From positions 158,078,471-158,138,470 of the forward strand of contig NC_081411.1 in assembly GCF_030272615.1 (NCBI RefSeq): 60,000 bases of DNA, in the 5' to 3' direction. Under the pieces are notes generated by a model. That model searched no databases. It was given only the letters and a program-made list of their open reading frames with translations, and was not told the origin of the DNA. Origin of the DNA: Cryptomeria japonica. Its lineage: Eukaryota > Streptophyta > Pinopsida > Cupressales > Cupressaceae. Each line of letters begins with the position of its first letter. Position 1 is the first letter of the stretch. Below are positions 32,171-42,994 of the stretch, one piece after another. A program made the position numbers and the translations under genes.

Positions 32171-33239
32171 TATAATCACTACCATAAATTTATACCTTGG
32201 TAATCCTATGATCCTAAATGACAATGGAGTGTGGTGAAATTTTCCTCTTGAGAATTTTGACTTGTTATAACAACCATTCTTGGAGATTGCCAAATACAAA
32301 TATGGAATTGTGCCCAATCAATACAAGAGGTATGCCCTTTTCTTTGTCTAATTACTCACAATATTCAAATTATATATGTTTATTTTTATTATGAATTGTT
32401 TATGAATATTTTATTATATAAAGATCAATATGAAATCATGAGGCTTATATTAGTTCTTTTGGAAAAAGCACATTAGAAATGAAGATAAAAAATTACGAAG
32501 CTAAGAAATCCGCTTATTAGAAAATATTTTCACATTAGAAATCAATCATGAAATATCATTTGTCACAACTTAAAATTTAATATTAGATGTTTCATTGACA
32601 TTTTAACTTAGATATCCAAATTAAGAAAGCAATTTTTTAACCAATTAATCTCAATCCATTGAACAAATGACAATATTTTGAAGAAAAATCGATAATAAAG
32701 TATATCTAAAACATTCAAGTGACAAAATAAATTATGATATGTTGATGTTTGATTGTAGAGTCCATTGCAAAAAGGATGGGGAATCAAATTTATCATCAAT
32801 GGTAGTGATTGTTTCAAGTTAATACTGATAGGAAATGTGGGAGGAAGATGAGACCTTATTGCAGTGTGGATTAAAGGCTTCGAGACTGGGTGACAACAAA
32901 TGACCAAATTCTAGGGAGCAAATTGGATGAGTAATTCATATTTAAATGGATAGTCTATCATTCAAAATTACAATCAAAATAGAAAAATTCTAACCTTTTA
33001 TAATTTGGCTCCTTCCAATTGACAATCTGGCCCATAATTTGTTTCTCATCGCTATTTCTGTTAATAAATTACTAGAATTCGAAAGAGTGGTTATAGATAG
33101 AGATATGTAGTAGTTATGTCATGATTTATATTGAAGTATGTTATGTCTAAGAGATTGTGTGTATAATAATATTGTAATTGCTTTGTAACTATAGTTTTCT
33201 ATATTACACTTGAATTTGGCTATATGTAAGAGTGAAAAA
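32171..33239. other. AT-rich spacer
   Basis: No coding pattern or repeat structure recognised; short ORFs on either strand look fortuitous. Confidence 0.4.
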
Positions 33240-33610
33240 CAAATTATTCCTTTATATTTTTAAGATATATAATTTTTAGAATATTGTCTAACTCTTCTCA
33301 CATCTCTATTAAAATATTTAGATAAATGAATTGTATTTTTACTAATTCTTTCTAGCTTTTCTAATATTTCTATTGAACTATCTAGATAAAAAAAAATTAA
33401 TTTTTTTATAACATTCTCTAACTTTTCTAATATCACTATTGAATTATCTACATAAATGGATTATATATCAATATTTGGGCTGAAAACTTTACTAATATCA
33501 CTTTTAGTCATATTGAATTTTTTATATTTTCTAACTCTACTCACATCTCTATTGAGTTATCTACATAAATGAGTTTTATATAGAAATTTGGGCTCAAAAC
33601 TTTACAAATA
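33240..33610 (+). repeat. Irregular repeats of a 'CTAACTCTTCTCACATCTCTATTGA' phrase
   Basis: Phrases of the type TCTAACT.TTCTAATATC.CTATTGAATTATCTACATAAATG occur about four times at roughly 33285, 33350, 33412 and 33530. Two of them are followed by a shared ATTTGGGCT.AAAACTTTAC. Spacing is irregular (65-120 bases). Confidence 0.6.
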
Positions 33611-33639
33611 ATATCATTAGCACCATCTTTTTAGTATTA

Positions 33640-34330
33640 AAAAATGGTGAGAAAACACACAGAAAAATTATCAAATCATTACTAATTAAGTATAGCACTA
33701 AGTTACTAAGGTGACTTTATTATAAAATGTAAACCTTAAATTCCCAACACCCTCCCTTAGGTTTTACATTACTAAAATAAAGAGAAACAATATGGATTGA
33801 CTATAACAAATCCAGCTAAAAATATCTCCATAATATCTCTATAAAACAGCCCAAATTGTTAGTGTCTAGACAAATGTCCTATCTAACCAGCAAACCTCTT
33901 TGGAACATTCCAGATTTCACGTCTAGGAAAGTATCCTATTTATCCTATTATCCAACAATACCTATGAATTGAGACATACTCCATTATCTACAAGCACACC
34001 ATTCTTATAAATTGAGACAAACTTTATCATCTACACTGTCATGTTTACAAAAATATGAACCTAGGCAAACTCAATGATACATGAGTACCATTTACCATGT
34101 TAGCAAACAAGGACAAACTCAATGATCCATAAATACTGCTCACCATATTTACAAATAGAGACAAATTCAATAATTTGCAAACAAAAACAACTCCTATTCC
34201 TTATTTGCTCCATGAAGATATCCAAACAATAAAATAAGACAATCGTCTTTGAGTGAGAAGCTAACTCTAGATAAAAGATATCGTTCGCTTCAATTTCTTC
34301 CAACCCTCAATTCAATCTTGATTTACATTT
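33640..34330 (-). mobile_element. 3' end of a minus-strand LTR retroelement: PPT and LTR start
   Basis: On the minus strand AAAACCTAAGGGAGGG (a PPT of the kind seen in plant copia elements) runs directly into TGTTGGGAATTTAAGG at about 33750, a typical LTR start. The LTR would run left from there; its end was not found. Upstream (33972-34182) lies a tandem array. A 40-base block inside the LTR (GATTTGATAATTTTT.TGTGTG) recurs near 35170-35130 in the same orientation and might belong to the partner LTR. No coding domain remains. Confidence 0.45.
33972..34182 (-). repeat. Tandem array of about 47-50 bp units, 4-5 copies
   Basis: On the plus strand the units start GACA.ACT at about 33972, 34016, 34065, 34112 and 34159 and share CAA(A)CTCAATGATC, a run A.ACA.ACCAT and TTTACAAA.A. 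Divergence between units is moderate. Confidence 0.7.
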
Positions 34331-35127
34331 TATACATTAGATGTTTCATCTTCTTTTTGAATATGTAGTGACAAACTTGTGGTACAAACCGATGTCTCTC
34401 CTTTGCAATACATCAAGAGAGGTGACTTCCCTTTCATTGCAAGGGCAAGAACAATTTCTACGATTCCACCGATAGGGAATGAAGTGAGATCGGACATCGG
34501 GAGTAGGCAGATTATAAAGAGATTATGCACAGACATGGACAAAGCTTACTGTAGTCTCTAAGAAAAAAATGCCTATATATGGTGGGAGAACCAGAAAGAG
34601 TACCTAACCCCCCTACTCAAATTCTTTAAATTGTAAAAGAGATCTGACAAGCAAATAGGATTGGAGTAGAACAACCAAAAGAAAACGAATATGCTTTATA
34701 AGATCTAGCATTAATCTCTAGTGAACAGGCAAACTATCTAAGCAGTTCTCCACAAAATTACCAGATTTCAAGGAGCCGCAACCACTGCCATTTGCAATGA
34801 GGAAATTCAACCAAAAAAGTCACTGTAATACAATTTTACCTTCTGTTGCAGTGATCTTCCACACTCCTGTAATGAATTTCTCAACTAGTTCTTTGACATG
34901 GAAAGAAAACGTCATCTTACTGTTCTGGCTTGGCTTTTAATGATTTTAAATCTGTAAAAACATTCTCAACGGAGTGCTCCAAAAGTTAATCCAAAATGCA
35001 GTTCTCTATCTCATCTCTGTACAAGCAGATTAAAACCCAAAGACACTCCCATATTTACAGCAGGATCTGAAATTTTTACAACCATCACCTTTCTATGTGC
35101 TTCAATTATGGAACTGCTATGATGAAA
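34331..35127 (-). other. Unrecognised stretch with one protein-like minus-strand ORF
   Basis: The frame 34542-34330 encodes 70 residues with L-T-S-F-P-I-G-G-I-V-E-I-V-L-A-L-A-M-K-G-K and a charged C terminus (Q-K-E-D-E-T). It could be an interior or captured gene fragment of the LTR element whose 3' end lies at 33750, or a host exon. Around it only broken frames are seen. GC content is slightly higher here than in the flanks. Confidence 0.3.
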
Positions 35128-36639
35128 AATGGTGAGGAGACACACAAAAATTATCAAATCATACCTACAAATAAAATCACATAAACTAATATAGTAGTTA
35201 AACTCTTCCGAGTTAAATAACTCCCATCATTTAGCACTTGAAACTGGTGTAGATTAAATATTATAATTGATTTCGAATCTTTGAAATATTTGAAATCCTT
35301 AATGCAATCTAATAAGAAAACAGAAATTACTATTATTATAAAACACAGATTATTCCACACTGAAGAAAAATGAAGAAATTTTGAGGATTTACTAAGGAAA
35401 GGAATAATATGGGTATATAGAGTTAACGTTAATCTTCAGAGCGCGTATTTTTATATAAACCTACGTTATTCTAATGCGATTAGATCTCCATAGATATTTC
35501 TACCCGGGAAAATCATAGCGAATGACTATTGTTTTTACCTGCTAAATAAAAGGTTTGAAGTTCATAAAGGAAACAGGTTGGACAAGGCTGGAAGCCTCTC
35601 AAATGTCGTTCCTCGTACATTATCTCATCTGTTCACTCATATTGTTGAAAATTATTATAAAATTATTATAATAAATTTATAATCTGTATAAAGATTGTAT
35701 ATATATATATATATATATAAATATAAATAAGCAATGTATTTTCATATAACTTTAACATACTTGCAAACACTTAAAAATAGTATATTACTTCTATCTTAGT
35801 TTCTTATGCAATGCAATGGAATACTATTAATGTTGGTGCTCAAGAAAATGCACCATCCATGGTTATAAAAGGAGAATTATCAAGTATGGAGGAAATTAAA
35901 AAAATATTTAAGTCATTAAATTTTATGTCATGTTAAAAAAATAGAAGAAAATTTTTATTTATAGATTATCTAATCTATTATGGACATAGAAATGATACAT
36001 AAAATATTTCTATTAATAATTTAAAAATTGTAAAGTATTGTGAAAATTCTTGTACATAAATATTGCATTCTCATACAACTTTTTAAGATACTCAATGGGA
36101 AACAAACTCTCAATTAATTACTTGCACATCATCACTACCTCACTATTTTCTCTAATAATTCATTTGGCTTTCATCTTCCTATTGTTTTTCTTCAGTTGTA
36201 ACTTTCTATTTAAGAATTTAAATGGCTTTTTTCCCTTCTATTTTTTACTCATTATGATCTTTTGTAAAGGTTTTTGAGGTTCCTTAAAACTCTATTTTAC
36301 CTTTTTAAAAAAGGTTTTAAAGGGGTTTATGTTGTTGGATTATGTATTTCCATCATTTGTACCGGTTTTTCCATCCAAAATTAATCATGCTTTCTTTGTG
36401 GGTTGTGAGATTTAGTGAATTTGTGTAGGAAATTGAGAACTTGTTTTATGTCATACTAGTGGTGTAAACTTAGGGTATTATAAAATTCGCTTGAAATCGT
36501 ACTTAAATTAACGAAAAAACTAATTCAAACAATCACGTGATCAATATAATACCAATTTTTAAATTCTAGATGCTAGTCAAAGAGTAATAAAATAAAACTA
36601 CTAATACAATATTTTGTATTGTTGTGTCACACACAAACA
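35128..36639. other. Spacer with a short (TA) microsatellite
   Basis: A (TA) run of about 10 units is at 35699-35719. Around 35430-35640 the base composition is less AT-rich and includes TTTTTATATAAACCT, a possible TATA box on the plus strand, but no ORF follows. Nothing else recognised. Confidence 0.4.
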
Positions 36640-37327
36640 CACACATTATGAATAAGATAATAATACTATACAATTAAAATCAATATACAAACTTCTTATT
36701 ATTAAAAATAATATATATTACAACTTGGTTAAAAATAATATAAAATTTCATGCCTTATAATCAAAGTTGAACTAATTAAATAAAAGGAAACTTTTACTTT
36801 AATGATTTTCTTCAAAATATTGAAAGAGAAAACAACAAAATCATTTAGTTTGGATTTTTTTGTTTTGAATAATTTCTATTATCTTAGAATTTTTTTCAAT
36901 AATTATCATAAATTCATTTTTTAGAATAAAGACCTTATTTATTAAAATTTATTGTGAGTGTGTTTCTATGATTTAAAACATTTCCTTTTTACATTATTTC
37001 ATAGATTATATTTAATTTTACCTTAAGAATATTTTCATTTTGTTTCCTAAACTTTCAACAAGAGCAAGAAATTTGTTTGAAGAGCTACTTGACTAATATA
37101 ATTAGGTGTAGAAGGACTAGTGGAATGAGGTGTATATATATATTTTTTACTAATAATCCCTAGGCACCATCCAAATTGTCAAATATTTTTATGTATTAAA
37201 GTATAAGGTTTGACCGATCCTTATCACCAACACAAGTATCATCTAAAAATAACCTAGGATCATGACAAACTCCAACAAGCCTTGGTTAGTCCTTTGGGCA
37301 AGTATGAAAATAATTGATAATAAAATT

Positions 37328-37392
<65 letters not shown>

Positions 37393-37478
37393 CTACACAC
37401 TTTCTAATTTAGAACATAAGAACCATACTAGTAAATCATCACCCAAAAACACTTCTAATTTTATTTTTTCAAAGGACC
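36640..37478 (+). repeat. Dispersed duplication, copy 1, left part
   Basis: This segment aligns with 49520-50325. Shared blocks include TTATTATTAAAA..ATA.TA, TTGGTTAAAAA.AAT, AATTAAATAAAAG, AATAATTTCTATTATC, GATAATTATCATAAATTCAT, AAGGACTAGTGGAATGA and CACCATCCAAATT, all in order. Copy 1 resumes at about 40010 after an inserted LINE copy. Copy 2 lacks about 100 bases found here near 36950-37030. Confidence 0.7.
37329..37390 (+). repeat. (AG)31 microsatellite
   Basis: Sixty-two bases of perfect AG. The matching place in copy 2 of the duplication (about 50225) has only GAGAGAGA. Confidence 0.97.
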
Positions 37479-37509
37479 CTCCCTTGACACTAGTTTTTTG
37501 AGATTAGTT

Positions 37510-37925
37510 TTTGACAATTCAACTAAGGGTAACCTCAGTTGATCAAGTGGAGGTGGTCCCATTAGGGAGAATAAGGTAATATATATTTGGATTATGCGAT
37601 TAACCTTGGTACCCAAGCCTCTTCTTTAGCAAAAGTGGCGGTGGCCTTTTATTAGATAGAAACTGTTAAAGGTAGAGGGATACAAATAATTATCATTCAG
37701 GGAGATTCAAAAATTTTAATTATGATGCTTTGTGGAGAAGCTATGTTAGGATGGACAACAAAAGATCTCATCATTAAATGTTGACATATCCTACCTACCT
37801 TTGGTGACAAAAGACATACAAACACCAAAAGAGAGGGGAACAAAATTGTTGATAAGTTTGCCAAATTGTGTCATTTCAACACCTCCCTCAAAATGTGGAA
37901 TAACTTACAGGAGCTACCTTGAGAC
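37510..37925 (+). pseudogene. RNase H domain of RNase H-LINE copy B
   Basis: Landmarks in order, in shifting frames: F-D-N-S-T-K-G-N at 37510 (family F-D-G-A-S-K-G-N-P, first catalytic Asp kept), G-G-G-P-I, then after a frameshift A-I-N-L-G-T-Q-A-S-S-L-A (family N-L-G-T-N-N-x-A-E-x-x-A; the catalytic Glu appears as Ser), I-I-I-I-Q-G-D-S with the third Asp, and R-E-G-N-K-I-V-D-K-F-A-K-L with the last Asp. This is the full RNase H fold, whereas copy A lacks the first strand. It removes template RNA in active elements. Decayed by a stop, frameshift and loss of the Glu. Confidence 0.6.
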
Positions 37926-38329
37926 GTTAATGTCACGATCTAGAGCATAAATGTAATGATGTTCAAAGTTTCAAGGATTGACTTTTCTGCTTTCATCCTT
38001 TCTATTATTTCCTATAATCATTTCATAATAAGGAGATGTCTTTTTATATTTGGATAAATGAATGCTTTCTCCAATACCACTATTTGTTTTCCTTTTCATA
38101 ATTTTTCTTTCCATTACCCTTTGTCAATCGCTTTCCCTAGTTATTATATGAATTTTTTTACCATGGGAGGTGATCTCATTGAGACCAAGCTATGTAACAA
38201 TGATAATTTCAAGTTGTTCTTTGGTCAATGATTGAGAGGGGTAATCATGTATCTTATTTGTAGGACATGAAAGGCTTTAACCCTACTCTTTTTGAGTCAT
38301 TTAATCAGTCCTAAGAAGGTGGCAAAGTT

Positions 38330-39000
38330 AGCATTGGGAGTGTGGTTTTTATTATATCCATGAAGTTTATTACTACTACTATTGGGCTATTAGTTGAAGT
38401 TGTGCCTTTCCATAAAAAACCTAAAGGGAATTAAAAAGATGATTTCAACAGATTATTGAGGGTGAGAGATAGGGTTCTGCATCTCTGGAATAGTTTCAAT
38501 AGGGATGACCTCACAGGTGAATGAAAGGAAATTATGCTAGTTCTTATGAAATAAATCACTCAGGGTTGACAGATATAGATTTTCCACTTCCAGTAATTCA
38601 CTATGTTAAATCATTTTAGACATTCTATTAAAATGAACTTTCCCTAATGGGTGTTTTCTTTCCTTTCTCAATCTATAGCTATGGCAAAGGCCAAGGAAGT
38701 GTTTCCCTAGAATCAAGGATTTGTTTGAAGGCTTTATAATTTAACCTTGGTTGTTTCCCCTACTAGAAACCCCTCCATAAATCCTCTTGGGCCCTCTTTG
38801 TAACCACATTTTTCTCATGGAGTTGTTCAATATACTTGAGACTAGTTTAAAGGGTGCCTCTAGTTTTATAATGAATATACCCCATGCTAAATCTTTGACT
38901 ATGAAGTTAATCCTAACAACTCTTCCAAAAGGAAGAATATTGAATCCCAAATCCCTCCTCAAAAGGAGAATCATGACAAATGATTGATAGTTAAACAAGT
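38330..39000 (+). pseudogene. Unrecognised domain downstream of RNase H, copy B
   Basis: In one frame with stops the plus strand reads L-L-V-E-V-V-P-F-H-K-K-P-K-G-N (copy A: L-A-L-D-G-I-S-F-P-K-K-P-M-E-N), F-N-R-D-D-L-T-G (copy A: Y-N-R-E-E-L-P-S), F-T-M-L-N-H-F-R-H, K-M-N-F-P-stop-W-V-F-S-F-L and N-Q-G-L-V-stop-R-L-Y-N. Order and spacing match copy A over roughly 170 residues although the copies lie 18 kb apart in opposite orientation. The parts around 38790-38990 read as another open frame but follow the same element. The function is unknown to me. Confidence 0.5.
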
Positions 39001-39229
39001 TATCTCCAAGGATTCTACTTCCTTTTGGTAAATGGTCCTAGTATGGACCCCTAACAACTCTCATGTTGCTACTATGGGTCCTAAATCCCTTACACTTTCT
39101 TTGGGTTCCTTTCCTCCATCCCCTATTTCATCCTATCACTAATGGTAACAACTGTAGGTCGCTAGAAAAGTCAATAAGTTGTGTGCTAACTATAATAGAT
39201 AGATGGTAATCATCCACTAGCTCCTCACG

Positions 39230-39740
39230 TAGCTCAATACCACCAAAATAAAAATTAACTTTCTAGAGGTGTTGGCTAAGATAGAGGCTACGATGTTTGA
39301 CTAGGTGGTCGATGAAGAAGATGACAATGTTTGGTTGTTAATGAATGATCTAGTAGAGAGACCTCTGAAATGGGACACTCTAGAAGAGGAAATCAAAGCC
39401 TTCAATGACAAAGTGGCCTATAAAGAGGACAAGAAGAAAATGGCTAGGGTTGTAGTATAATTATAGGGCAACTAGGACACTCTTGAGAGGAAACTAGAGC
39501 AAATGGAATCATACAACAAAGAAATGATGTGCAAGAACTCAACTTAAATGTAGGCCATCTAAGAAGAACTTGGTAAAAGACATGTGAAAGAGTAAATTGT
39601 CAATGGATATTATGATGGGTACTTCCATTGAGTCAATTGGGACCATGGTCAAGGAAAACATGAATTTCTTTGCTACTTCATCAAGCAAAGTTTTGATTAA
39701 AAGGTTGTCCTTCTATGAGAAGGTTAAAGAGCTTAGGTAA
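39230..39740 (+). pseudogene. Coiled-coil region of RNase H-LINE copy B
   Basis: Broken frames give V-L-A-K-I-E-A-T-M-F-D, V-D-E-E-D-D-N-V-W, L-E-E-E-I-K-A-F-N-D-K-V-A-Y-K-E-D-K-K-K-M, L-E-R-K-L-E-Q-M-E-S-Y-N-K-E-M and I-E-E-L-G-K-R-H-V-K-E-like segments. These are long charged helices with heptad-like spacing, the same position and type as in copies A and C. No further domain follows before the T-rich 3' region. Confidence 0.45.
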
Positions 39741-40009
39741 GATTGGTAGGTTATGAAAACCCCCATCGTGTAGACTGTCCATTTTTTTCTTCTATGAATA
39801 ATGTTGATTTTTTGGTGTCAATCATTTTGAGTTTGTGAACTCTATTGCTTTTGGTTAATTTAGTTGGTTTAGTGCTCTATTGTTTTTTTGTTGGTCTTTC
39901 ATTGATTTTGGTTGATTTTGTGTCAATTCGTCTTCATGTTGGGTGATCTCACTCCCAGTGAAACACCTGTTCTCTTTCATGTTTCTACTATCTAAGGGTT
40001 CATGCCCTA

Positions 40010-40195
40010 TCTTGCTTTATCTAATCACCTTATTAACTTCTGTTTAAATAGAGCTCAAAATCAGCCTCACTTTCATTTCTTTCATCCTCTAACCAACCTA
40101 ATCAAAACAATTTTTTTTCATCAATCATTTTCTAATACAATTATTACAACTACTCATGTTTAAGATATATATTTTTATTGAAAGGTGAAAATGTA
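40010..40195 (+). repeat. Dispersed duplication, copy 1, right part
   Basis: Aligns with about 50395-50603: TAAATAGAGCTC..., CCTCACTTTC.TTTC.TT, CATCCTCT..C.AAC, TCAATCATTTTCTAAT and ATGTTTAA.ATAT.TATTTT.ATT.AAAGGTGAA in the same order. Together with 36640-37478 it forms copy 1. Confidence 0.7.
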
Positions 40196-41848
40196 TTTCT
40201 TTAAAATACATAAATCCTCATACAAAGTCTTAATACAAAGTTTACAATGAGTTTCAGCAACAAACAATTAAATATTAAATAAGAACAAATTAAAAATCAT
40301 ATCACAAAAGATATAAACTAATAATTAAGAAACAAAAACAAACATCAATTAAAAACTTATCTTAAAACACAATGTTACAAATATAACTAATTATTAAGAT
40401 AACAAAATTAATCTATTTACAATAGAAATATGAATTTCTTCTATTATATTATATTGAACTATAAAATTCAAATGTTTGAAAATTATATTATTGTTAACTA
40501 ATACTATTTTATAAAATGTTATGAAACCCAATATAAAATATTTTAGTCTACACATACTTTTTGAAGAGCATTTACTAGTTTTAATTATAATTAATAAAAA
40601 TAAAAGTTTAATTACAATTGATACTCTGTGGATTACAAAATTCTCATGGCATGCCGTATGATACATGTAATTTATAACTTGTCATTATATTTCTTCAAAT
40701 CTCTACACGACAGCACTCTACGTGTCTTTACTAATTCTGGTTTATTGCACTATAAATAATTTCATTAAAGTAAGAAGTTAGTCGGGTGAGTTGCAGTAGA
40801 TTTTAATGGAGGCCCATACTAAAGCAAAGCTTTCTTGCACTATATTTCTGATGATCTCATTAAAAACATTAAAGTGAGTTTTCTTATAAGAATAAGAATA
40901 AATAGTTTACTTAAATATAATAGATTTTTTTTATAATTTTATTTATTGTTATTTGAATATTATATTGTGAGAAGAATTCCATGTCACTTATTTTTCAATT
41001 CAATTTATGTTGATGTAATTGTGAGTTAAAACAATCATATAATTTGATATTTTAATATTTTGACTTAATAATATTTTTTAATTTTGATGTGTTTTCTACA
41101 TATTATTATTGTTCTTGAATAAAATTTACAAATTATTAGAACAAAATCATAAACTTAAAATTTGGTTAATAAAAGATACTCATTCTAAATGTAGAATTTA
41201 ATTGATGGATTGTGCACTTAAGATTTAACTCCTTTAATTATAGCTATTTTTTTTAATATTACTATCAACTTTTACTTGAGTTTCCATTCTATTTGTAACA
41301 GTTCTCTTATTTGATTTTTCATTTAAAATAATAATAAATCAATTTATCATTAACTAATTAGGAAATGATCTGTAAATATAAAGATCTAAATATTTATATT
41401 TTAAAATTTGATAGATTTTTATTATTAATTACAAAATTTTAAAATGTAGATTAAAAGATTCATTTATTTTTGTTAGTATGAAAAAAAATTATAGCATATT
41501 TTTCTTTTTTTAAAGTAAATATATTTTTATTTTTAAAACAAAAAATAATTTTCCTCAAAACTTATATGCAAATTCTCTAAGTTTTTAAATAGTAAAAATT
41601 ATTTTTTGTCATTTTGATTGGTCAAAACACTTTGAACCAATAATATAGATTTTAAGATATCACTAACATTATTCTTTCTTTTTAGCTTACTATTTTCATT
41701 TCAGATTTAAGATTGTTGTATTCAAATTTTATGTTTACTTGAAATTGATACAACTTTAGTGATGCAATATAATATTCTCCTCAAGATCATTATCCATTTC
41801 TATTGTCTAAAAAGAAATCATAAACATTAATTTAAACTCATTAAAGTT
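40196..41848. other. Very AT-rich spacer
   Basis: No coding pattern. The 90-codon minus-strand frame at 40394-40666 is made of Ile/Asn/Tyr/Lys as expected by chance in such DNA. No element ends were recognised. Confidence 0.45.
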
Positions 41849-41942
41849 ATTCTAGTGTATTTTTTCTGGATTCAATTATGTGTATTTTTTTCTAGATGGA
41901 AAAAAATACACACAATGGAATCCAGAAAAAATACACTAGAAT
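41849..41942. repeat. Long hairpin: 44-bp arms, 6-base loop
   Basis: Arms 41849-41892 and 41899-41942 are reverse complements with two mismatches, around the loop TAGATG. The arms contain CTAGTGTATTTTTTCTGG and its complement. This may be a tiny foldback element or a MITE reduced to its ends. Confidence 0.9.
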
Positions 41943-42140
41943 ACAAAATGGATTGTGGAAATTTCATAGCTTTAATCATTAAAGTTAGTTTAATTCATTG
42001 TTATGTTCTTTAGCTCTCTACTTTTAAAAGTATACTACAAACCTTATAGACATTGGATCTTCTCTTGTGTGATAACATTAAAAAAATTGGATTTTATATA
42101 TATTTAAACTTGGGTATTAGTAGGTACAAGATTGGGTTTA

Positions 42141-42330
42141 GGTAGTGATGATTTGTTAATTGTAATGATTGAAGGAATGAGATATGAAGCATCGAGGGGA
42201 CCTATAAATGTGAAGGCTATGTTTGGTCCAAATGTGATTATGGTGGACTTTTCCTACAAAACCTTCCTCACAAATGAATGTGGATTTAGTTTGCATGACC
42301 TGAAAGAAGGGGATGACCATTATTTGCTAC
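42141..42330 (+). other. Exon-like segment of unrecognised gene
   Basis: An open frame with protein-like composition (I-E-G-M-R-Y-E-A-S-R-G-P-I-N-V-K, then F-G-P-N, T-N-E-C-G-F-S-L-H-D-L-K-E-G-D and Y-L-L) is bounded by a plausible acceptor (TTGGGTTTAG before 42141) and a donor (CTAC then GTATATAT after 42330). It is free of stops, unlike all the TE coding remnants around it. It could be one exon of a long-intron host gene or an exon left from a captured gene. No partner exon was found on either side within the window. I do not recognise the family. Confidence 0.4.
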
Positions 42331-42459
42331 GTATATATCTATTTTTTTTCTTCTTTGGTATTTTCTAATGTTGTAAATGAGGGATCGAATCTAACGTATC
42401 AATTGTTGTTATGCTGATACGATAGGAGGAGAAACTCCACTAGTCAGTATGGTAGTTCG

Positions 42460-42556
42460 ATTTCAACATTATATCAACAACTAAACTATAGTATTTACTT
42501 TATACAAAACTATTCATTTCCTTTATAAAAGTGTGACACAACTTTGTACTTTTATC
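42460..42556 (+). repeat. Inverted repeat, left arm
   Basis: ATTTCAACATTATATCAACAACTAAACTATAGTATTTACTTTA..CAAAACTAT then CATTTCCTTTATAAAA..ACACAACTTTGTA.TTTTATCC. The reverse complement of the right arm (44233-44278 and 44421-44478) has the same blocks in the same order. The arms enclose LINE copy C. Confidence 0.7.
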
Positions 42557-42994
42557 CATATATGTTACCTTTTACTAAATTGTCATTCTACATATGCTTG
42601 ATTTCATTACTCAATGTACAACACACATATCTCATTGTCCACTTATTAGCTTTCCTATAATATCCCTTAATTAAATTTTCACCCAAATCTGAAAATAATT
42701 TATTCTATATGAAAGCTAAAACAAAGAAATCAAGTGAAAAAAATAATTGACCAATGATTATTAAATACAAATCATATTCTTTTGCAGCTCAAAAGGAAAT
42801 TTATTAAAAATTTAAAATGTGTTTTGAAAAAAAGTTTTTCTTCCTGATAAATTAGTAAATAAACACAATTTTCATTGAAAATTATCTCACACCAAGTCCT
42901 TCTTTCATGCACTTGAAAACACAAAGAGATTACACTATTTTTAAATTAACTTACACAAAAAATACACACCTATGTACATAACAACAAAAATAAT
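42557..42994. other. AT-rich spacer inside the inverted repeat
   Basis: Nothing recognised beyond low-complexity A/T words. Confidence 0.35.

Larger units (their letters stand above)
37480..40005 (+). mobile_element. RNase H-LINE family, copy B (5'-truncated, plus strand)
   Basis: In order: RNase H (about 37510-37925), the same unrecognised domain as in copy A (about 38330-39000), a charged coiled-coil region (about 39230-39740) and a T-rich non-coding 3' region to about 40000. It interrupts a duplicated segment whose other copy (49520-50603) lacks it, which gives approximate insertion limits; about 60 bases of the target seem to have been lost. The 5' end lies just before the first catalytic strand of RNase H, the usual pattern of 5' truncation. 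Many stops. Confidence 0.65.

Noticed and set aside
32093-32175. Possible CRISPR-like array
   Set aside because: 25-bp units are directly adjacent with no spacers; an ordinary tandem repeat in a plant genome.
34379-34561. Plus-strand ORF with an R-A-R-T-I-S segment
   Set aside because: Antisense to the minus-strand frame at 34330-34542 which has more protein-like composition; neither is strong enough for a gene call.
33642-35172. A pair of LTRs suggested by the GATTTGATAATTTTT..TGTGTG block at both places
   Set aside because: Only about 40 bases match clearly; no full LTR alignment, target duplication or PBS was found, so I list just the PPT-LTR junction.
40394-40666. 90-codon minus-strand ORF
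   Set aside because: Ile/Asn/Lys/Tyr-rich as expected in such AT-rich DNA, no domain.
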